DNA of 64,000 bases from Glandiceps talaboti (GCF_964340395.1 NC_135552.1:3267017-3331016), one strand, 5' to 3'; positions 1 to 15,026 are shown, counted from the first letter of the stretch. Numbers and translations: made by a program. The notes: generated by a model not told the origin, from the sequence alone.

Positions 1-430
1 CAAAACTGGACTGCTTATTAAGTAGTTCGTAACCATGTCAGAAGCATGTCACATGGTTATTTCAGTAAAAATAAGTATTTCATAGCATGTGTATTGACGG
101 CATGCTTATTTATGAATGTTCCACATGCTAACTCTAACATGTACATGGCTAATCTTAGAAATGTACAAGCTTATTTCACAAGCTTAGCAAATATTAACAT
201 GTACATGGTTAATCTTAAAAATGTACAAGCTTATTTCACATGCTTAGCAAATATTAACATGTACATGGTAAATCTTAAAAATGTACAAGCTTATTTCACA
301 TGCTTAGCTAACATTAACATGTACATGGTAAATTCAAGACATGCTTTGATCTGGGTGCATGTACAATATAAGTCATGCAATGACGTGTTGTTTCTCGCTT
401 TTGCAGGGCATACATTTGATTAGTCCTGCT
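1..430. repeat. CATGTACATG-rich tandem repeat (60-bp unit)
   Basis: A unit of about 60 bp repeats three times between roughly 137 and 330. Each copy carries ACATGTACATGG, then AATGTACAAGCTTATTTCACA. Similar CATGTACATG/CTTATT words fill 2540-2680 and 5745-6015, so this is probably a further piece of the same repeat family. An open frame of 125 codons crosses the array, but its repeats follow the DNA period and I see no domain or signal of a gene. Confidence 0.7.
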
Positions 431-1227
431 TCCATGACGGTGCACGAGTCTGTATGAGGGACAATTGTCAGAATCGAGTCCCGAATTCCTCCGTATGCAA
501 GCAGGACTAACATTTGATAAGAATTGGTATTAGTATTGTGAATGCTGAATTTAGTGGCTCCGATTACTGTTCATGTTAAATTTACCTGTATTTGAAAGAA
601 AACTGGGGAGAAATCGATCTGAAAATCAAGGTCATATGTTCTACAACACATTGGACATGGAGGCCGCCATATTTGTTTACTTCATTTTCATAATATATTC
701 ATAGCTTCCCATGTGACCAGATTCCTGCGATCTTATTGGTTGAAATTCAAATATCGGCCATTACTGCATTGTCCACGGAAATTTGAACATTCAACATTCA
801 TGCTCGCGTTATCAGTCGTATTTTCAACACTACAAAATGTTTACAACAGTGGAACCTTTACCAAAAGCTGTTACACCATACCAATTACTGATCAGGGTTA
901 CAATACAACCAACCCCTTGTGATTATGACATTTACGTGATTGTCAATACAGCTGCAAATGCAAGCATGGATACACACTGTGACATGTACTGCAATGTATG
1001 TATTATAAGTTACGGTAGGCCTTGATTTCCGTATAGCTCCTCCTCAGCCTGTTATTATCGATCTTTTTTTAAACTGTTGACTTTCATTACTAATAGTTTC
1101 AAAATTTGGTTGTAAATAAATGAGTTAAACTGATTTTTACATGTGCACAAGTCGTTTGGTTTTTTACAAATGTAAGCCAGCTGCTCCATGACCATCACTA
1201 TGATTATGGGACACATGGCCGAGGGGA
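431..1227. other. Non-coding DNA, nothing recognised
   Basis: AT-rich sequence with only short open frames (up to about 80 codons) that overlap in different frames. I see no domain, splice-site pair, RNA gene or tandem repeat here. Confidence 0.5.
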
Positions 1228-1229
1228 GT

Positions 1230-2371
1230 CACAGGCACTCAAATCAAGGTGTATGATTTTTTTTTAAATATATAGTGAATAAGGCCAGAAAAAAAAGCTG
1301 TTCAACGGGCCCTACCTACCCATATTTTTGGCATTTCATTTTTTTAAATTTTTTTTTTGTGATGGGCAAAATATCTTCATGCTGGCTTTGCATGTCAGTG
1401 AAATGCACACTTTGTTTCAAAATTAAGGGAATTTCTTTATATTTTCTGAATAGTACATGTAACAATATACATTTGAGTCAATTCCAAATTATGTACTATC
1501 AGTGGTTTACTTGGCTCTGATGATGCATACAAGCATGAATGGAGATAAAATTAAACTGTTGCATATCCAATATTCACTAAACGAAATGAGCAAAACTTTA
1601 TGACCATGGGAAGGGCAGTCATTGGGCCATCAAAAGTCTGAAAGTCTTCAAATGTTTTACTCTTTCTTTATTCATGATTATTTTGGAATCAAATTAAAGT
1701 TCAGGAGAAGTCATTTACCACATCTGCAAAATACCTTTCAGCTTTGCCACAACAATTACACTCCATAGCCAGATAAAATGTATTGTATATGTCATAATTG
1801 TCTCTAAATTCTGGTATTTTAAATCCACATTCAAGCTTTGTAAGACTTTAAATTATGTTTTTTGTTTGATATTTTATGCCTCTAAATGGTCTCCTATATT
1901 GTCTTATTTTCAAAAAAGTTTGCATTTTTGAGGATGTATCCTTCCAATCAGTAGCAATCACGGTAATAATTATCTTTCTCCCAAAAAAAATTGACCTACC
2001 TACCCAATGTGTCGGGTTATGTTGCCTGTTGAACAGTTTTTTTTTCTGGCCTAAGAGAAGGTATGAAGGTATTCAACATTTGAACTGCAGATCCTCATTA
2101 GCATACACTTGTGGCTTCTGATTTGACGAAAGGGCAAAGTATGCAGCGATGGCAACAAGAGGTTATTATTTAATTAGTACCTTTTAGCTATTCATTAGCT
2201 AGAATCATGACTTATTTATATAACAAATTTTGTGATGAAATGTCGTAATTCAGGATGGCCAGCATTATGCTGAGGGTGGTCAGCAGTTCAAATGTTGAGT
2301 ACCTTCATACCTTCTCTTATTCATATTCATTTTTCCTCCCCGAATCATACAGATTGATTCGAGTGCCTGTG
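1230..2371. mobile_element. Nested inverted-repeat element (MITE-like)
   Basis: The outer arms at 1230-1260 and 2342-2371 are similar inverted copies containing CACAGGCACTC. A second inverted pair lies inside: 1275-1320 (AATAAGGCCAG, poly-A, CTGTTCAACGGGC) against about 1985-2062. A third, tighter hairpin has arms 2052-2088 and 2283-2319 that match at 36 of 37 positions. No transposase frame is present. The nesting suggests small non-autonomous DNA elements inserted into one another. The boundaries of the outer element are inferred from the arms, not from a proven target duplication. Confidence 0.55.
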
Positions 2372-2897
2372 GGCCTAATACAACTCATCTTTCAGCATTC
2401 TGTCACAAACTGAAAGCTATCATAAGTATATATGTCAGGTCTGTTTGTGGTCTCTCAGAGTTCATATTTGGCACCTTTTTACTAAACAATGGTGAATTAC
2501 TTGTCAAAATCTGCATGTAGAGTAACTAGCACATGTGCTGTATAGAATTTTCACATGCTTATTGACAAGTATGTACACACTTATTCACAAGCATGTACAT
2601 GGTTATTGACCAATAAGCAGTCCATAAACATGTGTATAGGCCGAATTATTTAAATGAGCTAAGTATGTGCATGCTTATATTGCATGTTTATTTAAGGTTA
2701 TAGACCACGATAAAGCTAGAAAAAATTACAAAATTAACTTTTTGGGGGGAAATGACTACCAACCATTTGAGCTATCATTGTATGCAACCCAAATAAATGT
2801 AGCCCTTCTCAATCTTGAGATATGGGAAGGAATAAAAAACCAAAACAAATGCACATGGCTTTACAACCATTTGCACACTTTATTATAATATAACGGA

Positions 2898-2990
2898 AAG
2901 TGTCAAGTACTAGGCAGCTCATTAGCATACATTTGACGAAATGTGTCAAGTACTTGGCTACTCATTTACATAAACTTGCTGATACAGTAC
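2898..2990. repeat. Short direct duplication, two diverged copies
   Basis: GTGTCAAGTACT followed by a TCATTTACATA-like stretch occurs twice in tandem at about 2898-2935 and 2942-2980, with a few differences. Too short to classify. Confidence 0.45.
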
Positions 2991-3149
2991 AGTCTCAGAC
3001 CAGTAAAAGAATTGCTATGGTCATGGGGTCTGGGGTACAGTGTACCACAAGTATGAATAACAAGAGGACGTCCTTCCAGTGTCAAAAAAGAGTTGCCCAA
3101 TAATGTAATGAGCGAGCTAAAAAATGAATAAAGAGAATGAATTAGAGTT

Positions 3150-3150
<1 letters not shown>

Positions 3151-3210
<60 letters not shown>
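3151..3210. repeat. (CT)n microsatellite
   Basis: Sixty uninterrupted bases of the dinucleotide CT. A minus-strand frame that reads through it as alternating Arg-Glu is an artefact of the repeat. Confidence 0.98.
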
Positions 3211-3213
<3 letters not shown>

Positions 3214-3750
3214 TCAGTCTTTTCAAAATATTGCTTATAACCGATTGTCTACTCAAAACTATTTAAATGGTGAAAACATTTCTCAATTTTAATGAAATTT
3301 TACTGTGCATAAAGGAATGTATTACAATAGGTGTCAAAATGCAAGTGAAAGTCAGCTTTGTTACAGTTTAGCACAGATGGTCTTTGCGAAGTCTTCCAAA
3401 ACCCAAAGGCATCCTACAACAAAGAATGGTGGAAAGGTGTAAATAGTACCACATCATCACAATTTTAAACAAAAAAGGGAAAAAAGTATTTATCAGCTGA
3501 TTTATCAGCAACGCATCGATCCTCTGGGGAATCCATTTTCGCTATCTAGGCGAAGTAATGATTCATAGCCTAGGTTTACAAAACATACTCGCCCTTGTGG
3601 TACAGTAGTGGTGATTATGTTTCAGCGAGTGAAGTCAAAACCCACGATTTGGAAGTTATCTTTTCGTGAACCACATGCATAGCTATTTTGTAATAAAAAA
3701 AATAACTCACCACTCGTATCTCTCCCGATATCTACATGTAGTAATCTATC
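3211..3750. other. Non-coding spacer
   Basis: No gene, RNA or tandem repeat recognised; open frames are short and overlap in conflicting frames. Confidence 0.5.
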
Positions 3751-3904
3751 TGTTAGACCTCGGATGTTCTTCCGTTACAATTACGACACACGACCTAACA
3801 TCGCTATCGAGGATGTTCGGGCAAGCCCTCACTGCAAACTTCGTTCGCTTATATGTTATAGTAACTTATACGAAAGAAAGCCCGAACGTCTAGCAGCAAG
3901 ACTA
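3751..3904 (+). mobile_element. Interspersed repeat family copy A (~155 bp)
   Basis: This segment runs from AGACCTCGGATGTTCTTCCG to CCCGAACGTCTAGCAGCAAG. It recurs in the same orientation at 25891-26050 and inverted at 30645-30793, with substitutions and small indels. Three copies in 64 kb at unrelated sites show a dispersed element. It has no coding capacity, so it is a MITE or SINE-like sequence of unknown family. Confidence 0.7.
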
Positions 3905-5273
3905 GTTATCTAGTACAGGTCAACAGATCGTTTCCATGTAAACATATACCGTCCCGTGTTGTTCATCGACACTACTTCACTTAGGTGACACTAAATAAAA
4001 TGTCAGAGAAACGAACAACGTGGTACATTATCATTCCCAGTTATTGAATTTTTGGGTACATGTCCTCAAAAATCTACGATATTCAATGTACAGATTTTCC
4101 ATCGGTATACGCGGTACGTCAGTATCGAACGCTAAGTCCCCCCCCCCTTCCCTTCGTAGCACGTGTCATCACGCTACAGTCTTCGACCTTCCAAATGCGA
4201 AGTCGTCGTATACGCGTAGTAGAGCGAAGCTGTCGGATAACTATCCCTCTTGAAAACTATGTACTCGCTTATTTCATTTTCTTTTGATTGAGTTCATTAC
4301 CAACCACAAATTGACACGAGGTGGTTTCGTGCTCACTGAAGCCCTCGCGTGGTGCCGTGTCATCTCCGACTATTTTTGCTTTTGTAAAAAAAAATTAACA
4401 TGCCGAAGAGCTAGAGACATGAGAGAGCTATATTGCTAGACATGTCTAACAGTTTTCGTTTTGCATTGACGTTGAAGCGATGTGTTGAATCATAGATCCT
4501 CCACCCATGGTTGAATGTACTGTGTATGCTGTATCCAGATGAACCGGCGCTGGCAGACACAACAAATTCAACAATGGCAACATATCAAATTACAACAATA
4601 GTGGTGCGTCATTTGACGTTGATTTCGACACAGATACATGTTATGTATCAAAATAAAAACAATCGACTCTGAGTAAGATGCTTCACAGCAAAACATAGTA
4701 CATCTACAATCGCGACCGGACTATACATTGTTACTCCAAGAAAATACCATCTTTATGAAGCTAACTAGATTCTTTATTAGTTAAAACACCACTTTCAAAG
4801 CATTTGGTATATTTTCCGTCGTTTCATGTTGAACGGGAACCCAGGGAACATTTACTCTCTCACCGGAAACCACTACGTTTATTTTACATAAAACCTGAGA
4901 CCGCTAAAACGTAGCTTGACACTCTGCTTTCCATAAAAGGAAGTAGGCTCCGCCCTCAATTTGTTCGCAAACATATGCAAATGAGGAAGTTAATTTTTAA
5001 CTCGAATAGCCAAAATCGCATGTCGAATAGTGGGCGTTGGCTACCTTTGAACTGACAGATTTCATATTTTTTGGCCAATAGAATGGTCATAACATGGAAA
5101 AAAACAAATTTTCGAAGGTGATAAAGGATGTGACACTTACAACTTTTCTGTAAGGAATGTGTTAAACGTTTTTTGTTTGTTTCAACTCAAACACATGTTT
5201 TTGTCATTTTCTCAAGTTTACATTTTGTAAAGAATTGCTTTACTTTGTGGAAATTAGCAACCTCAAAGAGTAC
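3905..5273. other. Non-coding DNA, nothing recognised
   Basis: Mixed-composition sequence with a C9 tract near 4139. Open frames are under 80 codons and show no domain. It lies inside the larger inverted-repeat region. Confidence 0.45.
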
Positions 5274-5304
5274 CCGACAATAACAAACACAGTAGGATCT
5301 TATT

Positions 5305-5489
5305 CACCACGTCAGTGGCTCCAAAACCGTGTCTCAGATTTTTGATTGCGTCTTTTGTTCGAAAGTAAGACGGATTTAGATGAGACATACATGGTTTATT
5401 TGGACACTATTTATTATTATTTATATATCTTCGTTACAAAAACAGGTAGGAAAAATCTGAGACACGGTTTTGTAGCCACTGACGTGGTG
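5305..5489. mobile_element. MITE-like hairpin with 39-bp arms
   Basis: The arms 5305-5343 and 5451-5489 are inverted copies with a single mismatch. Weaker inverted similarity extends outward to about 5274 and 5515. The loop of about 107 bases is AT-rich. The form is that of a small non-autonomous DNA transposon inserted in the 2612-5939 region. Confidence 0.75.
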
Positions 5490-5744
5490 ATAAACACTGT
5501 GCGTCGTTTTCTATTGTTGGTCGAAATTTGAAGGAGCTAATTTTTGTTGAACCAAACATGCAAATTATCACGTATGTAGAGGTCACGTGATCTGAAGTAC
5601 ATAAAACCAAATTTTACTAATTTCATTGTAAAGAGTGGATCAAGAACTTTCAGAAAATGTATAGTTATGGATGTGTAAAATCATTACTTTCTTAACTGCA
5701 AACCAATATCAGCAAGGGACATTGAACGTGGTCTATAACCTTAA

Positions 5745-6022
5745 ACATGTACATGGTTATTCACAAGCATGCACATGCTTATTCACAAGCATGCACACGC
5801 TTATTCACAAGTATGTACATGCTTAAATAAGCATGTGTATAAATTATGCACATGCTTAAAATAAGCATGTGTATAAGCATGCACATACTTAGCTCATTTA
5901 AATAATTCGGCCTATACACATGCTTATGGACTGCTTATTTGCCCATACATGCCTATATACTTATAAGCATGTAGAATAAGCATGTGCATGGTTATTCTAC
6001 ATGCTTCTCACATGCTTCTCAC
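5745..6022. repeat. 22-bp CATGCACATGCTTATT-type repeats
   Basis: Between 5745 and 5830 the words ACATGCTTATTCACAAGCATG repeat with a period of about 22 bp; looser copies continue to about 6015. The unit is partly palindromic (CATGCACATG, AAGCATGT). The left inverted arm near 2540-2680 and the window start carry the same words. Confidence 0.7.
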
Positions 6023-9000
6023 ATATTTCTTCAGTTTTCGATACCTACCTACCACACGATGGTGTTTTCAAAACAGTCTACCTAGCTGTAAGGCAAGATA
6101 TGATGGGATAGAAAGACTACCTTGAGTTAAAAAATATTTCTTCAGTGATGGATACCTACCTACTGCATATTGAAATTACCAAAACAGTCCACCTAATTGT
6201 AAGGCAAGCTATGATGGGAGAGAAACACTACTTGGAGTTGAAATATTGTTTCAGTGATGGATACCTACCGCATATTGAAATTACCAAAACAGTCCACCTA
6301 GCTGTAAGGCAAGATATGATGGGAGAGAAACACTACTTGGAGTTGAAATATTTCTTCAGTGATGGATACCTACCTACCACACATTGGTATTTTCAAAACA
6401 GTCCACCTAGCTGTAAGGCAAGATATGATGGGAGAGAAACACTAAATATTTCTTCAGTGATGGATACCTACCTACCTCCCTCACAGTGGTATTTTCAGAA
6501 CAGTCCACCTAGCTTTAAGGCAAGATATGATGGGAGAGAAACACTACTTTGAGATGAAATATTTCTTCAGTGATGGATACCTACCTACCACACATTGGTA
6601 TTTTCAAAACAGTCCACCTAGCTTTAAGGCAAGATATGATGGGAGAGAAACACTACTTTGAGATGAAATATTTCTTCACTGTTGGATACCTACCTACCAC
6701 ACAGTGGTATTTTCAAAACAGTCCACCTAGCTGTAAGGCAAGATATGATGGGATAGAAACACTACTTGGAGTTGAAATATTTCTTCAGTGATGGATACCT
6801 ACCTACCACACATTGGTATTTTCAAAACAGTCCACCTAGCTGTATAAAGGCAAGATATGATGGGAGAGAAACACTACTTGGAGTTGAAATATTTCTTCAG
6901 TGTTGGATACCTACCTACCGCATATTAGAATTACCAAAACAGTCCAACATCTGTAAGGCAAGATATGATGGGAGAGAAACACAACTTTGAGTTCAAATAT
7001 TTCTTAAGTGATGGATACAATGTACCTACCTACCATTGTGTTTTTAAAACAGTCCACCTAGCTATAAAGCAAGATATGCTGAGAAAGAAACACTACTTGG
7101 AGTTGAAATATTTTTTTCAGTTATGGATACCTACCTACCGCATATTGGAATCACCAAAACAGTCCACCATCTGTAAGGCAAGATATGATGGGAGAGAAAC
7201 ACAACTTTGAGTTCAAATATTTCTTAAGTGATGGATACAATGTACCTACCTACCATTGTGTTTTTAAAACAGTCCACCTAGCTATAAGGCAAGATATGAT
7301 GGGACAAAAACAGTACCTGGAGTTGAAATATTTCTTCACTGTTGGATACCTACCTACCACACAGTGGTATTTTCAAAACAGTCCACCTAGCTGTAAGGCA
7401 AGATATGATGGGAGAGAAACACTACTTTGAGATGAAATATTTCTTAAGTGATGGATACAGTGTACCTACCTACCATTGTGTTTTTAAAACAGTCCACCTA
7501 GCTACAAGGCAAGATATGATGTGAGAGAAACACTACTTTGAGATGAAATATTTCTTCAGTGTTGGATACCTACCTATCTCACAGTGGTATTTTCAGAACA
7601 GTCTACCTAGCTGTAAGGCAAGATATGATGGGACAAAAAGAGTACCTGGAGTTGAAATATTTCTTCAGTGATGGATACCTACCTACCACACAATGGTGTT
7701 TTCAAAACAGTCCACCTAGCTGTAAGGCAAGATATGATGGGAGAGAAACACTACTTTGAGATGAAATATTTCTTCAGTGATGGATACCTACCTACCACAA
7801 AGTGGTATTTTCAAAACAGTCCACCAAGCTTTAAGGCAAGATATGATGGGAGAGAAACACTACCTGGAGTTGAAATATTTCTTCAGTGATGGATACCTAC
7901 CTACCGCATATTGAAATTACCAAAACAGTCCACCTAACTGTAAGGTAAGATATGATAGGGGAGAAACACTACCTGGAGTTTAAATATTTCTTCAGTGATG
8001 GATACCTACCTACCGCATATTGAAATTACCAAAACAGTCCACCTAGCTGTAAGGCAAGATATGGGAGAGAAACACTACTTGGAGTTGTAATATTTCTTCT
8101 GTGATGGATACAGTGTACCTACCTACCATTGTGTTTTCAAAACAGTCCACCTAGCTATAAGGCAAGATATGATGGGACAAAAACAGTACCTCGAGTTAAA
8201 ATATTTCTTCACTGTTGGATACCTACCTACCACACAATGGTGTTTTCAAAACAGTCCACCTAGCTGTAAGGCAAGATATGATGGGAGAGAAACACTACTT
8301 TGAGATGAAATATTTCTTAAGTGATGGATACAATGTACCTACCTACCATTGTGTTTTCAAAACAGTCCACCTAGCTATAAGGCAAGATATGATGGGACAA
8401 AAACAGTACCTCGAGTTGAAATATTTCTTCACTGTTGGATACCTACCTACCACACAGTGGTATTTTCAGAACAGTCCACCTAGCTGTAAGGCAAGATATG
8501 ATGGGAGAGAAACACTACCTTGAGTTGAAATATTTCTTCACTGTTGGATACCTACCTACCTCACAGTGGTATTTTCAAAACAGTCCACCTAGCTGTAAGG
8601 TAAGATATGATGGGAGAGAAACACTACTTTGAGTTGAAATATTTCTTCATTGTTGGATACCTACCTACCTCACAGTGGTATTTTCAAAACAGTCCACCTA
8701 GCTACAAGGCAAGATATGATGGGAGAGAAACACTACCTTGAGTTGAAATATTTCTTCACTGTTGGATACCTACCTACCTCACAGTGGTATTTTCAAAACA
8801 GTCCACCTAGCTGTAAGGTAAGATATGATGGGAGAGAAACACTACTTTGAGTTGAAATATTTCTTCACTGTTGGATACCTACCTACCTCACAGTGGTATT
8901 TTCAAAACAGTCCACCTAGCTACAAGGCAAGATATGATGGGAGAGAAACAGTACTTTGAGTTGAAATATTTCTTCAGTGTTGGATACCTAACTACCTCAC

Positions 9001-10920
9001 AGTGGTATTTTCAGAACAGTCCACCTAGCTGTAAGGCAAGATATGATGGGACAAAAAGAGTACCTGGAGTTGAAATATTTCTTCACTGTTGGATACCTAC
9101 CTACCAAACAATGGTGTTTTCAAAACAGTCCACCTAGCTGTAAGGCAAGATATGATGGGAGAGAAACACTACTTTGAGATGAAATATTTCTTCAGTGATG
9201 GATACCTACCTACCTCACAGTGGTATTTTCAGAACAGTCCACTGAGCTGTAAGGCAAGATATGATGGGAGAGAAACACTACATTGAGATGAAATATTTCT
9301 TCAGTGATTGATACCTACCTACCTCACAGTGGTATTTTCAGAACAGTCCACTGAGCTGTAAGGCAAGATATGATGGGAGAGAAACACTACATTGAGATGA
9401 AATATTTCTTCAGTGATTGATACCTACCTACCTCACAGTGGTATTTTCAGAACAGTCCACTGAGCTGTAAGGCAAGATATGATGGGAGAGAAACACTACA
9501 TTGAGATGAAATATTTCTTCAGTGATGGATACCTACCTACCTCACAGTGGTATTTTCAGAACAGTCCACCTAGCTGTAAGGCAAGATATGATGGGATAGA
9601 AACACTACATTGAGATGAAATATTTCTTCAGTGATAGATACTTACCTACCTCACAGTGGTATTTTCAGAACAGTCCACCTAGCTGTAAGGCAAGATATGA
9701 TGGGAGAGAAACACTACTTTGAGATGAAATATTTCTACACTGTTGGATACCTACCTACCAAACAATGGTGTTTTCAAAACAGTCCACCTAGCTGTAAGGC
9801 AAGATATGATGGGAGAGAAACACTACTTGGAGTTGAAAAATTTCTTCACTGTTGGATACCTACCTACCAAACAATGGTATTTTCAAAACAGTCCACCTAG
9901 CTGTAAGGCAAGATATGATGGGAGAGAAACACTACTTTGAGATGAAATATTTCTTCAGTGATGGATACCTACCTACCTCACAGTGGTATTTTCAGAACAG
10001 TCCACTGAGCTGTAAGGCAAGATTAGATGGGAGAAAAACACTACATTGAGATGAAATATTTCTTCAGTGATGGATACCTACCTACCTCACAGTGGTATTT
10101 TCAGAACAGTCCACCTAGCTGTAAGGCAAGATATGATGGGAGAGAAACACTACTTTGAGATGAAATATTTCTACACTGTTGGATACCTACCTACCACACA
10201 GTGGTATTTTCAGAACAGTCCACCTAGCTGTAAGGCAAGATATGATGGGAGAGAAACACTACTTTGAGATGAAATATTTCTTCAGTGTTGGATACCTACC
10301 TACCACACAATGGTGTTTTCAAAACAGTCCACCTAGCTGTAAAGCAAGATATGATGGGAGAGAAACACTACTTGGAGTTGGAATTTTTCTTCACTGTTGG
10401 ATACCTACCTACCAAACAATGGTGTTTTCAAAACAGTCCACCTAGCTGTAAGGCAAGATATGATGGGAGAGAAACACTACTTGGAGATGAAATATTTCTA
10501 CACTGTTGGATACCTACCTACCTCACAGTGGTATTTTCAAAACAGTCCACCTAGCTGTAAGGCAAGATATGATGGGAGAGAAACTACCTTGAGTTGAAAT
10601 ATTTCTTCATTGATGGATACCTACCTACCTCACAGTGGTATTTTCAGAACAGTCCACCGAGCTGTAAAGGAAGATATGATGGGAGAGAAACACTACTTTG
10701 AGTTGAAATATTTCTTCATTGATGGATACCTACCTACCTCACAGTGGTATTTTCAAAACAGTCCACCTAGCTGTAAGGCAAGATATGATGGGAGAGAAAC
10801 ACTACTTGGAGAGAAAGATACCTACCTACCATGCCATGGTATAAAAAACAGTCCATCTAGTTGTAAGGGAATTTATGAAAGGGAAAGAAACCCTACCTTG
10901 ACTTGAGATATTTCTTCACT
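6023..10920. repeat. Minisatellite, 109-bp unit, about 45 copies
   Basis: A unit of about 109 bp recurs from the poly-T-flanked ATATTTCTTCAG near 6023 to about 10920. Constant words include ACAGTCCACCTAGCTGTAAG, GATATGATGGGAGAGAAACA and GGATACCTACCTACC. Copies differ by substitutions and small indels. Recurring variants such as GGATACAATGTACCTACC and CATATTGAAATTACC define sub-types. Because 109 is one more than a multiple of three, successive copies shift frame. The many short open frames (65-135 codons, starting MDTYLP or similar) are shadows of the repeat. No evidence of a gene. Confidence 0.95.
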
Positions 10921-12480
10921 GAGCTATACTATTATACTGTGAGCTTTGTTAGGCCATAAGCTTTTTGAAACTTATTTGAAAATAATTTAAAAAGAGCACT
11001 AGTTAACTGCATAAATTGTTAAAATGTCTATGATTAGACATGTTTAGTAGTCAATTTTAGTCATCAGTAGTGTTGTAATATGTTGAAATTTTGATAATTT
11101 TGGAGCACTGATTTAGGGTATTGACCAAAACTAATTTCTTTTTAATTTAATATTGTACCATATCTTATGTTTATCTACACAAACATGTTTACCCGCAAAT
11201 GATTTATGACTGTTCAGGGTGTATAATGTTACGAATAAATCAATATATCCTAATAAAACTTTTTAAAAATGTGTCAGTTGCAGCTTTAATTTTTTTTCTT
11301 CTTTTTCCAATTAAACTACACTTATATACATATATACCTACATATGGTGGCTTGATTATTTAAAGGGTCACAGGCAGAGTTGTTATATAAGTTTTGGGAT
11401 GTAATATTTGCTATATATCAAAAAGTTACATTCAGTATTTTACTTTGAAGCATGTTCTTGTAATTGAGTGAACTCAAAGCCTGGTATTACGATCAGTGTG
11501 CCATCTAATGATAGCTAAATTTTGTTGTTCTGGGTATTAAAGTACGATAAACACTGGCATTTGTTGTGAGTCACCACATATTAATTAGAGATGGGGAACA
11601 TCAAATTTTGGTGTGTCACTAGAATTGTGTGCGTCAGTGGCACGTCAAATTGCCATAGAGGGCATACTGATTATGAAAATATGTTATAAATGGTCTGAAG
11701 ATGCAATGTTTTACACGTATGAAAAATCTCTACAGTGCAATCAACTGTTCTGACAATGTCAGGAGTAAATTATAATATCCCAGAAGGCATAATATTATAC
11801 TAACTTAGTTTTAATTGAAATTTTATGTAAGTTTTTTCATGAGTAAATGTTTGTAAACTCGGCTTGTGCCACTTTTTAAGCCAATATTTCAAGAAATTTA
11901 GAATCTGTACCAATATTTGAACAATTTCAAGTATTTCTATAATGTATTTGTTTTATGAAAGGGAAAGCCACTTCAGGAGATAGACACATCTTAAACTATG
12001 GGTTATGGACAGTGATTTCATGATTTTATATCACCTTAGTTATTTTCAATTTGAGAGAAACATCAAGTTGATCTTGTGCATTTATAGAGTATCTCTGGTA
12101 TGGGCTGTTGCATCATGAGAGATACACATGTAGCAGAAATATTCAATGGTTGAGCACTGAATATTCATGACAGCTGTTTCACACTGGTGTATAGCATTTT
12201 GTACTGAATAGGTGATGTAAAATTATGAAATTACTTTCCAGAAGTCATAGTTTATGAAAATGTCTCTATTTCCTGGAGAGGCATCCCCCTTTAATTATGT
12301 TGTGTTATGATATGTACAGGTCTATGTTTTTGAATTTTTCTTTGCTGTGGTAATTATAAATTCATCATTTTGTTCAATGGTCTAAAAGCTTTAGATATTG
12401 TGACTAAAATATCTCAAAATGGATAACTGTTTTCATTAGCTAGGTCTTGTAATATAGCAGATTTGAAAATAAATGAAAAA
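10921..12480. other. AT-rich unique DNA without genes
   Basis: No open frame long enough to list and no tandem structure. A decayed 109-bp-like unit may persist to about 10925. I recognise no RNA gene. Confidence 0.55.
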
Positions 12481-12500
12481 AAAGGTTGGCTACTGCATAT

Positions 12501-14430
<1,930 letters not shown>

Positions 14431-14431
14431 C

Positions 14432-14669
14432 GTGATGATATTCGACGACAGTTTTGATACGGAGCTGCGATGACACTCGCGACATGAACCGGAATGATGA
14501 CAAAGGAACACAATATTGTTGCATGTCACATGTGTTGCCGTTGACTACGCTCGCCGTGATATTCTCTGTTTGGACAGTGGTGGCGCTCTACATTGTTTTG
14601 AAATTGATGCGCACCAGACTGGATGCGCACACGTACACGACGAATTCAACGTATGACACAATACATTAA
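14432..14669. other. CpG-containing patch with conflicting exon-like signals
   Basis: On the plus strand an open frame ending at 14669 has an ATG at 14484. It reads about 60 residues with one hydrophobic helix (LPLTTLAVIFSVWTVVALY), which would suit a single-pass membrane anchor. On the minus strand the same segment ends in CATCACG followed by GTGAGTGC, a good donor at about 14427-14432, and is open for 31 codons from an ATG near 14526. Both readings cannot be checked here. It may be a first exon or 5' UTR of an unknown gene, or chance. Confidence 0.2.
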
Positions 14670-15021
14670 TAGATTGATGAAACACTGGTTAAATCTACGG
14701 TCTAACTCTAGAAAAGTCAAACAACTATGCCACTTTATAAATGGTCACCTTTACAAAATCCTGTTGTGTATAATTTATAGTAAAAAGTGTCATTCTGTTG
14801 AATCACCTTTGTTTTAATTTGTGTCACATTTTTACTTCGTCGCTACTCTCTATTAGCGCCAGCATTGTCATTCTGCAGTATTTTTTTAAAAATACATTAA
14901 AGTTGAGGTTGGTCGGGTTATAGGAAGCTGTCGCACTGTGTTTTTATTTGGCCTTATATTTCATTATTGTTTTTTTACGGACACACTATTTTACTGTCTT
15001 CGTGTCAAACGAAAATAAGAG
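14670..15021. repeat. Spacer with dispersed GGTTGG...TTTGGCC element
   Basis: At about 14904-14958 the order GGTTGGTCGGGTTATAGGA, then T-rich, then ATTTGGCC matches 47455-47520 (GTCGGTTGGGTTACCGGAAA, poly-T, ATTTGGCC). Related pieces lie at 1275-1320, 1985-2055 and 56681-56718. This is a short dispersed repeat of unknown class. Confidence 0.55.
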
Positions 15022-15026
15022 ATGAA

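Larger units (their letters stand above)
2612..5939. mobile_element. 3.3-kb region bounded by 67-bp inverted repeats
   Basis: The arms at 2612-2678 and 5873-5939 are inverted copies matching at 66 of 67 positions. A further inverted match of 17 bp (2693-2709 against 5727-5743) lies just inside. Between it and the outer arm, the right side carries 22-bp CATGC-CTTATT repeats that are mostly missing on the left. The interior has no transposase or other recognisable gene. It could be a non-autonomous foldback-type transposon, or a segment whose edges were captured by a repeat family. The near-identity of the arms argues for recent origin or gene conversion. Confidence 0.55.

Noticed and set aside
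6145-10906. Chain of short frames reading MDTYLPHSG and similar
   Set aside because: Each spans about two thirds of the 109-bp frame cycle and ends at the same stop in every copy; this is repeat periodicity, not a gene family.
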